Of a stretch of DNA of 64,000 nt, positions 26,066 through 35,146 are shown piece after piece; positions within the stretch are counted from its first letter, which is position 1, and each line of letters opens with the position of its first letter. The stretch is from Riemerella columbina. GTDB taxonomy: Bacteria > Bacteroidota > Bacteroidia > Flavobacteriales > Weeksellaceae. The notes beneath the pieces are model-generated. The model did no database searches, was not told the DNA's origin, and was given only the letters and a program-made list of their open reading frames with translations. Location of the stretch: assembly GCF_030517065.1 (NCBI RefSeq), contig NZ_CP103950.1, positions 1,364,001-1,428,000 of the forward strand. The letters run 5' to 3'. The translations under genes and the position numbers were made by a program.

Positions 26066-27502
26066 TTATTTTGCCTCAAAGTAAACTCTTCTGTTAGCTC
26101 TGTTTTTCCATTCTGGACATTTAGAAGTAGGGTTACATTCTGGATATTTTAAATCCTTTTCACCTCTACCTACGGCTTCTAATTTAGAAGCGCTTACACC
26201 ATTCTGAATTAAGTAAGACTTCACGCTATTGGCTCTTCTTTCAGATAATTTTTGGTTGTATTTGTCAGAACCTGCGGTATCTGTACCCCCAACTACTCTA
26301 TAAGAACCGTTAGATGAGTTAATGTAATTCACTGCATTGTTAAGAATTGGCGTGTTAGAAGATAAGATTTTAGAAGAGTTGAAATCAAACTCAATACCTT
26401 CTAAGTTCTTAGTTTCTTCAGTAATTGTTGTATTTACATTAGCTGCGTTATTTAATGGACAACCATTATTTTCTGCAGGACCAGGAACGGTAACACACTT
26501 ATCATAAAGGTCAATCACACCATCTAAGTCAGCGTCTAAAGCAACCCCAGCACCATCAACTCTGGCACCTGCTGGTGTATCTAATTGTCTATCCCAATCA
26601 TCGCAAACGCCATCATTATCAGCATCTCCACTCTTACAAACTTCTACATTAGGAGCTTCTGCTAAAATGTCTAATTTATTATAGATTTCTTGAAGTGGAT
26701 CATGCCACATTAAGTGAGATTCATGTTTTCCAAGTTTGAAAGTCATACCCACTGTAGCATTGAAGAAGTTATCAGAAACTTGCTCTTCTCTTTGGTTTAC
26801 TACGCTGTATTGATCTCCACCGCCATCAAAAGAATCATCACCAGTTACCACATACATCAATCTGGTTTCTAAGTCTAATCTTTTGCTTACTTTAAATTTA
26901 AGACCAGCACCTGCTTGTCCAAAAAGAGAAAGCGATTTGAAAGGCTTTACTTCAGTAATCAAAGCTTGAGGTCCTCCATCTTTTTCTCTATACGCTCTAT
27001 ACGCCAAAGTACCGATACCTGCGTAACCGTGCAATGCCCATCTGTAGTTAGATTTGTTATCCACTCTTCTTAAAAGATTAGAAAAGTTGATATCTCCTAA
27101 TAAAGAGAGCGCATCATACTGAGTTCTTGCGGCATAACCTTTACCATTAACATCTTTGGTGTTATAAAAACCTTGTCTAGTTTCACCTCTGTCATACTGA
27201 AGGTTTAATCCGAAAGCATGAGTGATGGCTTTGTCAACACTTAAATAAGCTGAATAGCCGAAAAGGTTTTTACCGTTTCCGTTTTTGATAGAAGTCAAAT
27301 CCGCAGATTGGATTAAAGGAACCCCTGCCCCTACTGAGATAGACCAATCATTAAATCTTTTAGCCTCTTGTGTAAAAGGAGCTACATTAGATGAACCTGA
27401 AGAGAAAGTATTAGGATACTGCTCTGAGGTTGTTGTTTCTTGTGCTAAAATCGCTGTAGGTATTACTAACGCTAACGCTACACTTGCAAAATTTAATTTC
27501 AT
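26066..27502 (-). CDS. OmpA family outer-membrane protein, paralogue 1
   Basis: A 478-residue protein from ATG 27500-27502: signal peptide ending AILAQ, an N-terminal barrel-like region (about residues 25-270), an acidic Asp-rich linker ([19 protein letters not shown] ... [14 protein letters not shown], about 285-345) of the thrombospondin-type-3/EF-hand-like calcium-binding kind, and a C-terminal OmpA peptidoglycan-binding domain ([12 protein letters not shown] ... [15 protein letters not shown]). It anchors the outer membrane to the cell wall. The related paralogue lies 31 bases upstream. A similar OmpA is the major antigen of Riemerella. Confidence 0.92.
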   Translation of the reverse strand: MKLNFASVALALVIPTAILAQETTTSEQYPNTFSSGSSNVAPFTQEAKRFNDWSISVGAGVPLIQSADLTSIKNGNGKNLFGYSAYLSVDKAITHAFGLNLQYDRGETRQGFYNTKDVNGKGYAARTQYDALSLLGDINFSNLLRRVDNKSNYRWALHGYAGIGTLAYRAYREKDGGPQALITEVKPFKSLSLFGQAGAGLKFKVSKRLDLETRLMYVVTGDDSFDGGGDQYSVVNQREEQVSDNFFNATVGMTFKLGKHESHLMWHDPLQEIYNKLDILAEAPNVEVCKSGDADNDGVCDDWDRQLDTPAGARVDGAGVALDADLDGVIDLYDKCVTVPGPAENNGCPLNNAANVNTTITEETKNLEGIEFDFNSSKILSSNTPILNNAVNYINSSNGSYRVVGGTDTAGSDKYNQKLSERRANSVKSYLIQNGVSASKLEAVGRGEKDLKYPECNPTSKCPEWKNRANRRVYFEAK

Positions 27503-27533
27503 AATATTTTTAATTAAATACATTGATTATTAT

Positions 27534-28976
27534 TTATTTTTCAGAAAAATAGACTCTTCTATTAGCCTCGTTTTTCCACTCAGGACATTTGGTTGCTGGA
27601 TTACATTCTGGATATTTTAAGTCCTTTTCTCCTCTACCTTCTGCTACAAGTAAAGATGGTTTTACACCTTTACCTTCTAAATATTTCACAACAGCATTAG
27701 CTCTTTTTTGTGATAATTTCAAGTTATAAGCCTCAGAACCTCTAGTATCTGTAGCACCAATAACAAAATATTGTTTATTGCTATCTAAGCTTTTAATAAT
27801 TTCAGCCGCGTGATCTAATTTAGAGAATGATTTTGTTCTGATAACATCGCTATTTAAAGCAAATTCTATACCTTCAAAATTCTTATTAATCTCATTAACA
27901 GCAGTGGTCTGTGTCACTACTTCTTGTTGTAATGGACATCCATCATTTTCTACAGGACCAGGTACAGTCACACACTTATCATACAAATCAATTACTGTAT
28001 CTAAATCAAGGTCTAATGCTACCCCTGCTCCATCAACTCTAGCACCTGCTGGAGTGTCAAGCTGTCTGTCCCAATCGTCACAAACGCCATCATTATCAGC
28101 ATCTCCTTTTTCACAAACTGTAAAATCTTTAGTATTTAAAATTGCAATTCTATTATCTATTTCTTCTAATGGGTCATGCCAAGTTAAATGGGAAGTGTGT
28201 TTACCTAATTTAAAGGTAAGACCTAAGTTTGCAGTTAAGAAATTATCTGAATAGCTCTTATGAATTTGGTTATATGGCGAGTTTTCAGGTTTGCTATCCC
28301 AGCCACCACCATCAAACTCATCATCACCAGACATAATATACATCAAGCGGGCTTCAATATCTACTAATTTAGAAATCTTATACTTCAACCCAGCTCCTGC
28401 TTGATAGAAAAATGAATTGATCGCTAAATCTTGCTCTACTTCTACAGGAATATTCCATCTTTTAGTTTTTCCTTGGTCTTCTAAATAAGTCTTATAACCT
28501 TGGAGACCAATCCCTGCATAACCGTGTAAAGCCCATCTGTAAGGTGAATTGTTATCCACTCTTCTCAATAAATTAGAGAAATTGATATCCCCTAACAATG
28601 AAACCTGCTGGTACTTTGTGTTGGCTTCTGCTACCCCATATTCTGGTTTTAGCATCGCTTTTTGGTTGGTTTGTCCTTGCTGATATTGCAAGCTTAGCCC
28701 AAAAGTGTGCGAAATTTGCTTATCTAAACTCACATAAGCATTCCAACCCCAATTGATTTTGTTGTCATAAAAAGAAGTAAGGTCTGCAGACTGCATCAGC
28801 GCTGTACCACCACCTACCGAGATAGACCAATCGTTAAATCGACGAGATTGGTTATCAAATTTTTCAACTTTAGCAGAGCCAGAAGAAAATGTGTTCGGAT
28901 ACTGCTCTTGTGTAGCGTTTTCCTGAGCATAAAATACCGCTGGCAGTGCTAATAATGCTAATAAATTAATTTTCAT
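27534..28976 (-). CDS. OmpA family outer-membrane protein, paralogue 2
   Basis: 480 residues with the same order as its neighbour: signal peptide (MKINLLALLALPAVFYAQ), barrel-like region with [22 protein letters not shown], acidic linker [19 protein letters not shown], and OmpA C-terminal domain with NLKLSQKRANAVVKYLEG. Barrel sequences of the two have diverged while linker and C-terminal domain remain close, implying an old tandem duplication. Both end with Cys-containing YPECNP-TKCPEWKN-ANRRVYF. Likely cotranscribed with paralogue 1; folK lies 26 bases upstream. Confidence 0.92.
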   Translation of the reverse strand: MKINLLALLALPAVFYAQENATQEQYPNTFSSGSAKVEKFDNQSRRFNDWSISVGGGTALMQSADLTSFYDNKINWGWNAYVSLDKQISHTFGLSLQYQQGQTNQKAMLKPEYGVAEANTKYQQVSLLGDINFSNLLRRVDNNSPYRWALHGYAGIGLQGYKTYLEDQGKTKRWNIPVEVEQDLAINSFFYQAGAGLKYKISKLVDIEARLMYIMSGDDEFDGGGWDSKPENSPYNQIHKSYSDNFLTANLGLTFKLGKHTSHLTWHDPLEEIDNRIAILNTKDFTVCEKGDADNDGVCDDWDRQLDTPAGARVDGAGVALDLDLDTVIDLYDKCVTVPGPVENDGCPLQQEVVTQTTAVNEINKNFEGIEFALNSDVIRTKSFSKLDHAAEIIKSLDSNKQYFVIGATDTRGSEAYNLKLSQKRANAVVKYLEGKGVKPSLLVAEGRGEKDLKYPECNPATKCPEWKNEANRRVYFSEK

Positions 28977-29002
28977 ATATATGTTTTTAAATCATAACTT
29001 TA

Positions 29003-29428
29003 TTACATCTTTGAGATTAAATCTTCTATCAATTCCTTAGAAAAATCACGCTCAAAACAATGTTTATGGTGTGGAATTTCTAAATCTTTTGAGATAAAAT
29101 TCAACGCTCCTATCTTTACAATATCAATATCAATCATCCGATCCTGATACTCTCCTGCTTGTTTGGAATCTATATCCCGCCCCATTTTTCTCTCTATCGC
29201 CTTGATTTTCCTTAATAAACTCAGTGGAGAATCATCAGTCTGTATTGAAACTGCAATATTACAAAAATTATTAGAACTTACAAACTCTACAGGCAAGGTT
29301 TCTAAATATTTACTCTGGTGAGTCACTTTATTTATTTCACTATTTATCAAATCAATAGCATTCTCAATATTTTTTTTTGTATCCCCAAGGTTGCTCCCCA
29401 GTAACAAAATAGCCTCTTTTTGCGACAT
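29003..29428 (-). CDS. folK: 2-amino-4-hydroxy-6-hydroxymethyldihydropteridine pyrophosphokinase
   Basis: HPPK transfers pyrophosphate from ATP to the hydroxymethyl-pterin in folate synthesis. LLLGSNLGDTKKNIENAI (N-terminal), the YLETLPVEF strand, KAIERKMGRD and DRMIDIDIVKIG (magnesium-binding Asp pair) followed by LEIPHHKHCFERDF are all characteristic. At 141 residues it is monofunctional, slightly short. It is divergent from sppA with only 21 bases between start codons, so promoters must overlap coding sequence. Confidence 0.92.
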   Translation of the reverse strand: MSQKEAILLLGSNLGDTKKNIENAIDLINSEINKVTHQSKYLETLPVEFVSSNNFCNIAVSIQTDDSPLSLLRKIKAIERKMGRDIDSKQAGEYQDRMIDIDIVKIGALNFISKDLEIPHHKHCFERDFSKELIEDLISKM

Positions 29429-29449
29429 ATAATAGAAATTTAAATTATT

Positions 29450-31204
29450 ATGCGAGATTTTATCAAAAATGTATTAGCCAATATAGTGGCCATTGGTTTG
29501 GTTATTTTTATGTTTTTTGGTTTTATGATTTTTATCATTATGCTCAGTACTATGGGCAGTTCCAAAGAAAGTGTAAAGGTAGAAAAAAATTCTGTACTTA
29601 CCTTTGATGATCAACTCAAAATTATAGAAAGTGATACAGAAAAAGAAATCAACCTCTTTGAAATCAGAAATAACACCAAAGAAGCCCACCTTTTTGACAT
29701 CATTCAAGCGATTAAAAAAGCCAAAAACGACCCACAAATTAAAGGAATTAGCATAGAAAACGACCAAATCATCGCGGGGATTACCCAAATTGAAAACCTA
29801 AGAACCGCCATCGATGATTTCAAAAAAAGTGGAAAATGGGTCTATGCTTATGGCAACACCGTTTCGCAGCCAGCCTATTTCCTCGGTTCCGTGGCGGATA
29901 AGTACATTCTGAACCCCGCAGGTGGCATTGAACTTAAAGGTATGGCGTCCGAAGTTGTCTTCTTCAAAGACTTTGCAGAGCAGTATGGCATTGGGCTCAA
30001 TGTGATTAGACACGGCAAATTCAAAGCCGCTGTAGAACCTTTTTTAAGAAACGATATTTCCCCAGAAAACCAAGAACAGCTCAGCACTTTATTGAATGAT
30101 GTTTGGTCTCGGACGGCTTCCCAAATCTCACAATCAAGAAAAATTGATTCCGCTGATTTTAAGACCATTACCGACAGTTTATTTGCGATGATTCCCGAGC
30201 TGAGCCTCAAATATAAATTGGCAGACCAGCTCCTCCAAAAAACGGAATACGACAATTTAATCAAAGCCAAACTCAACCTTAAAAAAGAGGATGAACTCAA
30301 TAAAATCTCTATCCGAAAATATATCAAAACCATAGAATTCAACGAAACCGACAACCAACAAATTGCAGTGCTATACGCCTCTGGAAGCATTACCGATGGT
30401 GATGATATTCAAGGGATTTCATCTAAAAAATACATCCAATACATCCAAGATTTAAAAGATGATGATGACATCAAAGCTGTGGTTTTGAGAATCAACTCGC
30501 CAGGGGGTAGCGCCAATGCTTCGGACCAAATTTTATACGAATTACAACAGCTGAAACAGAAAAAACCACTCATCGTTTCGTTTGGAGATTACGCCGCTTC
30601 TGGTGGTTATTATATCGCGATGGCTGGGGATAGAATTTTCTCCGAACCCAATACCATTACGGGTTCCATCGGGGTGTTTAGTATGATTCCTGATTTTAAA
30701 AAATTGGCGAACAAAAACGGAATTCGCTCGGATGTGGTGGCTACCAATGCCAATTCTTCTATGATTTCTCCAATTAACGGTATCACCGAGGGCACCAAAA
30801 CGATGCTCCAAAAGCAAGTGAATCAAATTTATAAAAGGTTTGTGTATTTCGTGACCAAAAACAGAAATAAAACCTTTGAGCAGATCGATCAAGTGGGCGG
30901 CGGGCGTGTTTGGTCAGGTACCAGAGCTAAGGAAATTGGTTTGGTAGATGCGTTAGGTGGGCTAAATGAAGCCATCGCCTACACCGCGGAAAAAGCCCAA
31001 CTCAAAAACTACACAATTACGAGTTACCCAGGCGAAATCAGTCCTATTGAGGCCTTTTTTAATGATTTTAGCGATGATGAAGTTTCCGCTTATTTTATGA
31101 AAAAGAAATTAGGAACTGCAGAATATGAGATGTTTGAAGCCATCGAAAAGTTAAAAATCCAAAAAGGCAGTATGATGTACACCCCTTTTAAAATTATTTT
31201 TTAA
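29450..31204 (+). CDS. sppA: Signal peptide peptidase SppA, 67K type
   Basis: Inner-membrane Ser/Lys protease that degrades released signal peptides. One N-terminal membrane helix (about residues 8-33) is followed by two tandem S49 domains. The general-base lysine lies in VIRHGKFKAAVEPF (about 189) and the nucleophile serine in DYAASGGYYIAMAGD (about 383); INSPGGSANASDQI and NTITGSIGVF flank the active site. Length 584 suits the long form. It starts 21 bases from the divergent folK start and ends at a weak terminator. Confidence 0.95.
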   Translation: MRDFIKNVLANIVAIGLVIFMFFGFMIFIIMLSTMGSSKESVKVEKNSVLTFDDQLKIIESDTEKEINLFEIRNNTKEAHLFDIIQAIKKAKNDPQIKGISIENDQIIAGITQIENLRTAIDDFKKSGKWVYAYGNTVSQPAYFLGSVADKYILNPAGGIELKGMASEVVFFKDFAEQYGIGLNVIRHGKFKAAVEPFLRNDISPENQEQLSTLLNDVWSRTASQISQSRKIDSADFKTITDSLFAMIPELSLKYKLADQLLQKTEYDNLIKAKLNLKKEDELNKISIRKYIKTIEFNETDNQQIAVLYASGSITDGDDIQGISSKKYIQYIQDLKDDDDIKAVVLRINSPGGSANASDQILYELQQLKQKKPLIVSFGDYAASGGYYIAMAGDRIFSEPNTITGSIGVFSMIPDFKKLANKNGIRSDVVATNANSSMISPINGITEGTKTMLQKQVNQIYKRFVYFVTKNRNKTFEQIDQVGGGRVWSGTRAKEIGLVDALGGLNEAIAYTAEKAQLKNYTITSYPGEISPIEAFFNDFSDDEVSAYFMKKKLGTAEYEMFEAIEKLKIQKGSMMYTPFKIIF

Positions 31205-31236
31205 ACTCCATTTTCCATATAAAATTTAGATTTTAG

Positions 31237-31268
31237 CCGTCTCAATCTTGGGGCGGTTTTTGTTTTTT
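31237..31268 (+). terminator. Probable sppA terminator
   Basis: Seven-pair stem CCGTCTC / GGGGCGG (with G-U pairs), six-base loop, then a T-rich tract, 30 bases after the sppA stop. Confidence 0.55.
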
Positions 31269-31356
31269 CTCTTCAAAAATAGAGCGTTTTAGAATTTATT
31301 TTTTCATCAAAATAAAAATAAGTCTCAAAAAATTCTTTTATTTATGCTATAAATAG

Positions 31357-31364
31357 TATTTTTG
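31357..31364 (+). promoter_or_regulatory. Putative -7 element of the desaturase gene
   Basis: TATTTTTG, 27 bases upstream of the ATG, in the AT-rich 187-base gap after sppA; no TTG -33 box. Confidence 0.4.
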
Positions 31365-31391
31365 GAGAAAATAACTTAAATCTAATAAAAA

Positions 31392-32372
31392 ATGAAATAC
31401 AGTAGCCTTGTTAGAACGGAAGTCATGCAGACTTTAGCCAAAGAAGTCGGCACCTTTATGGACAAATACCTCACCCCGATTGAAAAGATTTGGCAACCCA
31501 CAGACTTCCTTCCAGACAGCTCTACGCCAGACTTTCAGCATCAAGTAGAAGAGTTGCAAGAGCACGCCCACCAGATGGAGTATGATTTATTTGTTACCCT
31601 CATTGGCGATTGCATTACAGAGGAAGCCCTCCCCACTTACGAATCTTGGATTATGGGCATAGAAGGTATCAACCAAGAGGAAAAACAAGGTTGGTCACAA
31701 TGGGTGCGGGCGTGGACGGCGGAAGAAAATAGACACGGTGACTTGCTCAACAAATACCTCTACCTCTGTGGGCGCGTTAATATGCGAGAAATGGAGGTCA
31801 CCACGCAATATTTAATCCACGATGGTTTTGACCTCGGCACCAGTTCAGACCCTTACCGAAATTTTATCTATACGAGTTTCCAAGAAACGGCAACCAATAT
31901 TTCGCACCGCCGTGTGGGCACCTTAGCCAAACAGAGCGGTAATACGCAATTGGCTAAAATGTGTGGCGTCATCGCTGCGGACGAAGCCAGACACGCCAAG
32001 GCTTACAAACATTTTGTGGCTAAAATTTTAGAATTAGACCCCAACGAAATGCTCCTCGCTTTTGAGGATATGATGAGAAAAAAAATCGTGATGCCTGCCC
32101 ACCTGATGCGCGAAAGTGGTCAGAAAGCTGGCGAATTATGGACCCACTTTTCTGATGCCGCCCAAAGGTGTATGGTCTACACCGCGAATGATTATATTGA
32201 TATTCTGTCTCAACTTTTAGCCGAGTGGAAAATAGAGCACCTGCAAGGGCTTAACGAAAAAGCTCAAAAAGCCCAAGAATTCCTGATGAAATTACCATTA
32301 AGGCTGTCTAAAATTGCAGAGCGTATGGCAACGCCAGACCTCCAACATCAGTTCAAATGGGTCAAAAGTTAA
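31392..32372 (+). CDS. Acyl-ACP desaturase (plant-like stearoyl-ACP desaturase family)
   Basis: Soluble di-iron enzyme introducing a double bond in acyl-ACP with ferredoxin and O2. The two metal-binding repeats are EENRHG (about residue 111) and DEARH (about 197), each supplying Glu and His ligands; the four-helix-bundle arrangement EETATNISHRRVGTLAKQSG between them is typical. Length 326 is normal for bacterial members. An electron-donating ferredoxin is encoded at 40 kb, though no link is shown. It would modulate membrane fluidity. Standalone; convergent terminator follows. Confidence 0.92.
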   Translation: MKYSSLVRTEVMQTLAKEVGTFMDKYLTPIEKIWQPTDFLPDSSTPDFQHQVEELQEHAHQMEYDLFVTLIGDCITEEALPTYESWIMGIEGINQEEKQGWSQWVRAWTAEENRHGDLLNKYLYLCGRVNMREMEVTTQYLIHDGFDLGTSSDPYRNFIYTSFQETATNISHRRVGTLAKQSGNTQLAKMCGVIAADEARHAKAYKHFVAKILELDPNEMLLAFEDMMRKKIVMPAHLMRESGQKAGELWTHFSDAAQRCMVYTANDYIDILSQLLAEWKIEHLQGLNEKAQKAQEFLMKLPLRLSKIAERMATPDLQHQFKWVKS

Positions 32373-32378
32373 CTCACA

Positions 32379-32416
32379 AAAAAAAGCGATTGTATTTTCT
32401 GACAATCGCTTTTTTT
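32379..32416. terminator. Bidirectional terminator
   Basis: AGCGATTGT / ACAATCGCT stem flanked by A-run and T-run between the desaturase stop (plus) and the stop at 32420 (minus). Confidence 0.88.
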
Positions 32417-32419
32417 AGG

Positions 32420-32899
32420 TTATGATGATGATTTTTCTTGGTTTTCTTCCAATTTTTCTCGTATAAATCTAAGTGCCATTGGAACCACATAAACCAGCGC
32501 TAAGCCGATAAGTCTGTTTTTCCAACTGCTGTTATAGAGTTTTTTTCTGGTATAGCTCCCCACGAAACTCACAATCCCCAGTCTCAATGCGTTCTCTACC
32601 ACGCTTTGCCCCAAGCCTGCATTTTCAAAAGATAAAATCGGTTTGGTGTTTTTATCTACTATTTTCTTTTTGATGCCTTCTGCTACGCCTTTTACCACTT
32701 GGCTGGTTTTTAATGCCAACTGAGTGCCGTTTTCAGTGTTTTGTTCCGTTAGAAATTCATCTGTAAAACCATTGGTTAGAGCACTTAGCGAATCTTTAGG
32801 ATTTTTAAAAGTCAGGAGATCTTGCATCTGCCCCACCTCTTTTTTCAATGCTGCTTTTTGAGCTCTAAGCTCTGCTAAACTGTTGTATTTTTCCTTCAT
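32420..32899 (-). CDS. Uncharacterised envelope protein of the phage-holin/YtxH cluster
   Basis: A 159-residue protein I do not recognise. The N-terminus is a charged coiled helix (SLAELRAQKAALKKEVGQMQDLLTF), the middle is polar (SALTNGFTDEFLTEQ), and the C-terminus has two short hydrophobic stretches (RLGIVSFVGSYTRKK and LIGLALVYVVPMALRFI) that may insert in the membrane, ending in a Lys/Glu/Ser tail. It lies 4 bases downstream of the holin-X gene and is therefore surely cotranscribed with it, suggesting a shared envelope role. No function can be assigned. Confidence 0.75.
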   Translation of the reverse strand: MKEKYNSLAELRAQKAALKKEVGQMQDLLTFKNPKDSLSALTNGFTDEFLTEQNTENGTQLALKTSQVVKGVAEGIKKKIVDKNTKPILSFENAGLGQSVVENALRLGIVSFVGSYTRKKLYNSSWKNRLIGLALVYVVPMALRFIREKLEENQEKSSS

Positions 32900-32903
32900 C
32901 GCC

Positions 32904-33212
32904 TTATCCGTTTATCATTCTAATTACGATATTTGCCACGCCTTCTTTCAAGGCTTTTTTAAACACCAAACTCAATATAAAACATAGAAAATAAACGCCA
33001 CCCATGATTAAAAAACCATACGCCATATTTTCTACATAATAGCCTATCAGTACCGCTAAGCCGATGCTTATCAATATCAAAAAGAACAAGGCTAATCCGC
33101 ATAAAATTAACGCCAATACCACGCCACCTATCGTTAAGGAGACTTTTTCTGTGGCTTCCATTTTAAGGAGATTGAGCCGACCTTCTGCATAATTTTTTAA
33201 AATATCTATCAT
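32904..33212 (-). CDS. Phage-holin-family (holin superfamily III / holin-X-like) membrane protein
   Basis: A 102-residue protein with an amphipathic N-terminal helix (MIDILKNYAEGRLNLLKMEATEKVS) and two long hydrophobic segments (about 25-55 and 60-85). This is the architecture of the Actinobacterial holin-X/PF07332-like family, which despite the name is mostly chromosomal and found with YtxH-like genes in Bacteroidota. There are no phage genes nearby. Function unknown, possibly membrane stress. Operon with the downstream 159-residue protein; YtxH gene lies upstream behind a terminator. Confidence 0.8.
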   Translation of the reverse strand: MIDILKNYAEGRLNLLKMEATEKVSLTIGGVVLALILCGLALFFLILISIGLAVLIGYYVENMAYGFLIMGGVYFLCFILSLVFKKALKEGVANIVIRMING

Positions 33213-33242
33213 ATCATTATGATTTTTAATGGTCTAAAATTA

Positions 33243-33277
33243 CAAAAAAAGGAACTATATTGCAAGTTCCTTTTTGT
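33243..33277 (-). terminator. Terminator after the YtxH gene
   Basis: 11-bp stem AAAAAGGAACT / AGTTCCTTTTT with 8-base loop and T-rich flanks, between ytxH-like and holin-family genes, which weakens the case for one transcript. Confidence 0.8.
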
Positions 33278-33302
33278 TAATTGATATCAAAATCCGCTTA
33301 GA

Positions 33303-33650
33303 TTATTTAAGAGCGTCTAATTCTGACTCTACATCTTTAGCGATTTCGTTAGCTTTGTCAGCTGCTTGACCTTTGTATTTGTCATAAGCATCTTTAACAT
33401 TAGAAACCACTTGGTCTACGCTGGACTTGGCTTTTTCAGAAAGTGTTTGGTATTGGTCTTTTACTTTCTCGCTCGTTTCTTCGTATTTTTTCTGAGCTTG
33501 ATCCTTTAAGTCCTCAGCCTTTTCTTTGATTTTCTTTCTGGTTTTTTTGCCTTCTTCTGGCGCGTATAACATTCCTAACGCTACACCTGCTGCTGCACCT
33601 GCTAATAAACCTACTAAAACGCCTAATGAATTGTTACCTTTTTTTGACAT
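33303..33650 (-). CDS. YtxH domain protein with LEA-like helical tail
   Basis: 115 residues: a Gly/Ala-rich membrane helix (about 8-28, VGLLAGAAAGVALGMLYAP), the YtxH hallmark PEEGKKTRKKIKEKAEDLK, then an amphipathic, Lys/Glu-rich helix of 11-residue-like repeats (KAKSSVDQVVSNVKDAYDKYKGQ...) resembling LEA/apolipoprotein sequences. YtxH proteins are general-stress proteins in Bacillus (known); here membrane-associated protection is inferred. Monocistronic, with terminator behind it. Confidence 0.88.
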   Translation of the reverse strand: MSKKGNNSLGVLVGLLAGAAAGVALGMLYAPEEGKKTRKKIKEKAEDLKDQAQKKYEETSEKVKDQYQTLSEKAKSSVDQVVSNVKDAYDKYKGQAADKANEIAKDVESELDALK

Positions 33651-33742
33651 AATATTGTTTTTTTTTAATTTGTTAATAAATGAAAATGATACTTCTAAAT
33701 TAAATTTGCAAGAACTGTACCATTTTCATTTTTTGACTTTAT

Positions 33743-35128
33743 TTATTTTTGTAAAGAAGCTTCTACCGCTTTTAGCTCTTTGAATTTATCTTCTTTCTTA
33801 AGGGTTTGATACACGCCTTTGAGAAGACTTACAATCTCTAAATTCTGCGGTTCCAAAGCGTACCATTTTTCTAAATAAGGTAAACCTTTCGCAAAACGCT
33901 CTCTACGCTCTTGGAGAATTCTATTAAATTCTTCCATTTTTTTAGCCTTTCTGGCGGCTTCAGCTTGCTCTATCACCTTGCCATCATCTCCCAACATATA
34001 CACATTATAGAATATGCCCTGTAGCGCTGGGATATAGTTAGGATCCACTTCTAAAGCCTTTTTAAAAGCCTCTTCTGCCTCTCCTATTTTCGCTGGATCT
34101 TTGCTCAAAAGCACGCCTAAGTTATACCAAGAAACTTTATCGTTAGGATTGGCTGCTACTTGTTTTTTTAAACTTCCTACAAACTCTTCTGTTTTTCCAG
34201 ATTTGTAGTAAGCCACACTTTGGAGTTCTGATAACTTGCTGGATTTAGGGAATTTCTTAAGCCCTTTTTCAATAACAGACAAGGCTTCAGGGTATTTTTC
34301 GGAGTCTATATAGAGTGCTCCTACAGTTTCATAAAGCTCTTGCTCAATGCTTGGGGTTTGCTCAGTTTTGAAATCGGTGTAATCAGATGCTGCACCTAAT
34401 TTTTTGAGCATTTCAAAACTACTTTTATCCAAATTTTCTACTTGCCCTGTTTTCTTATTTTTGGCTTTGTATTGCGTGGTTACGCCTGTGTAGCCGTTAT
34501 TGAGCAAAGTATCATAAACCTGAATCGCATTGGCTTTATCATTGGCTAATGCATAGTTAAGTCCTGAATAATAAAGGTAAAGTTGGTCATCATTACCTGT
34601 GGCTTTTAGAAGGTTGTAAACTTCTAAATATTTGTTGGCAGCTTTGGCGTAATCTTTGGCTTGATAAGCTTTATAAGCCTCATCACCAGCGATTTTCAAT
34701 AATGGGTTAATCACACCGCCTAAATTCCCTGCCAATTTTGGAGAATAGGTATCTTCTTTTAAATTAGAAATACCGCTTTGGTCGGCTTGAGCTTTACCTA
34801 AGAAATAAACTCTATTTCTATCACTGTCTTTACCTGTGTAGATTTTCGTTTTTCCTAAGTCATTGATTTTCGATAAGAAAGCCGCCCCTTCTTGCACCTT
34901 TCCTGTTTTTAAAAGCGCCAAACCTTTGGTGTAATAATACTGCTCTAAAAGCGCAGGCTCTAAAAGGTAAAGTTTACCGCCAAGCGTGGCATCTGCCTTG
35001 GATAACTCGGCATTGGCAGTGGCTACATCACCAGACTCTACCGCTTTATAAGCATTTTGGATTTCTTTTTTCTGTGCTAAAACCATCGTTGCTGAAAATA
35101 CAGCAAGACTTAAAATGATTTTTTTCAT
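33743..35128 (-). CDS. Secreted tetratricopeptide-repeat protein
   Basis: 461 residues: signal peptide (MKKIILSLAVFSATMVLAQ), then Ala/Lys/Leu-rich helical hairpins typical of TPRs (for example KAYQAKDYAKAANKYLEVYNL and EEAFKKALEVDPNYIPALQG), at least five or six repeats, predicted periplasmic or outer-membrane facing. TPRs bind partner proteins; partner unknown. It lies 18 bases downstream of gyrA and is probably cotranscribed with it, an arrangement common in this group. Confidence 0.88.
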   Translation of the reverse strand: MKKIILSLAVFSATMVLAQKKEIQNAYKAVESGDVATANAELSKADATLGGKLYLLEPALLEQYYYTKGLALLKTGKVQEGAAFLSKINDLGKTKIYTGKDSDRNRVYFLGKAQADQSGISNLKEDTYSPKLAGNLGGVINPLLKIAGDEAYKAYQAKDYAKAANKYLEVYNLLKATGNDDQLYLYYSGLNYALANDKANAIQVYDTLLNNGYTGVTTQYKAKNKKTGQVENLDKSSFEMLKKLGAASDYTDFKTEQTPSIEQELYETVGALYIDSEKYPEALSVIEKGLKKFPKSSKLSELQSVAYYKSGKTEEFVGSLKKQVAANPNDKVSWYNLGVLLSKDPAKIGEAEEAFKKALEVDPNYIPALQGIFYNVYMLGDDGKVIEQAEAARKAKKMEEFNRILQERRERFAKGLPYLEKWYALEPQNLEIVSLLKGVYQTLKKEDKFKELKAVEASLQK

Positions 35129-35146
35129 ATTGTACTGATTTAAAGA

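Noticed and set aside
26066-28976. Assembly duplication creating two OmpA genes
   Set aside because: The copies differ at many positions across the barrel regions and in the linkers' codons, so they are true paralogues.
29875-30390. Long open frame (171 codons) opposite sppA
   Set aside because: It lies wholly inside sppA antisense, has no recognisable domain, and sppA is full-length and conserved; antisense frames follow from codon composition.
32904-33212. Prophage lysis cassette (holin)
   Set aside because: No endolysin, spanin or structural phage genes nearby; holin-X-like family is mostly chromosomal.
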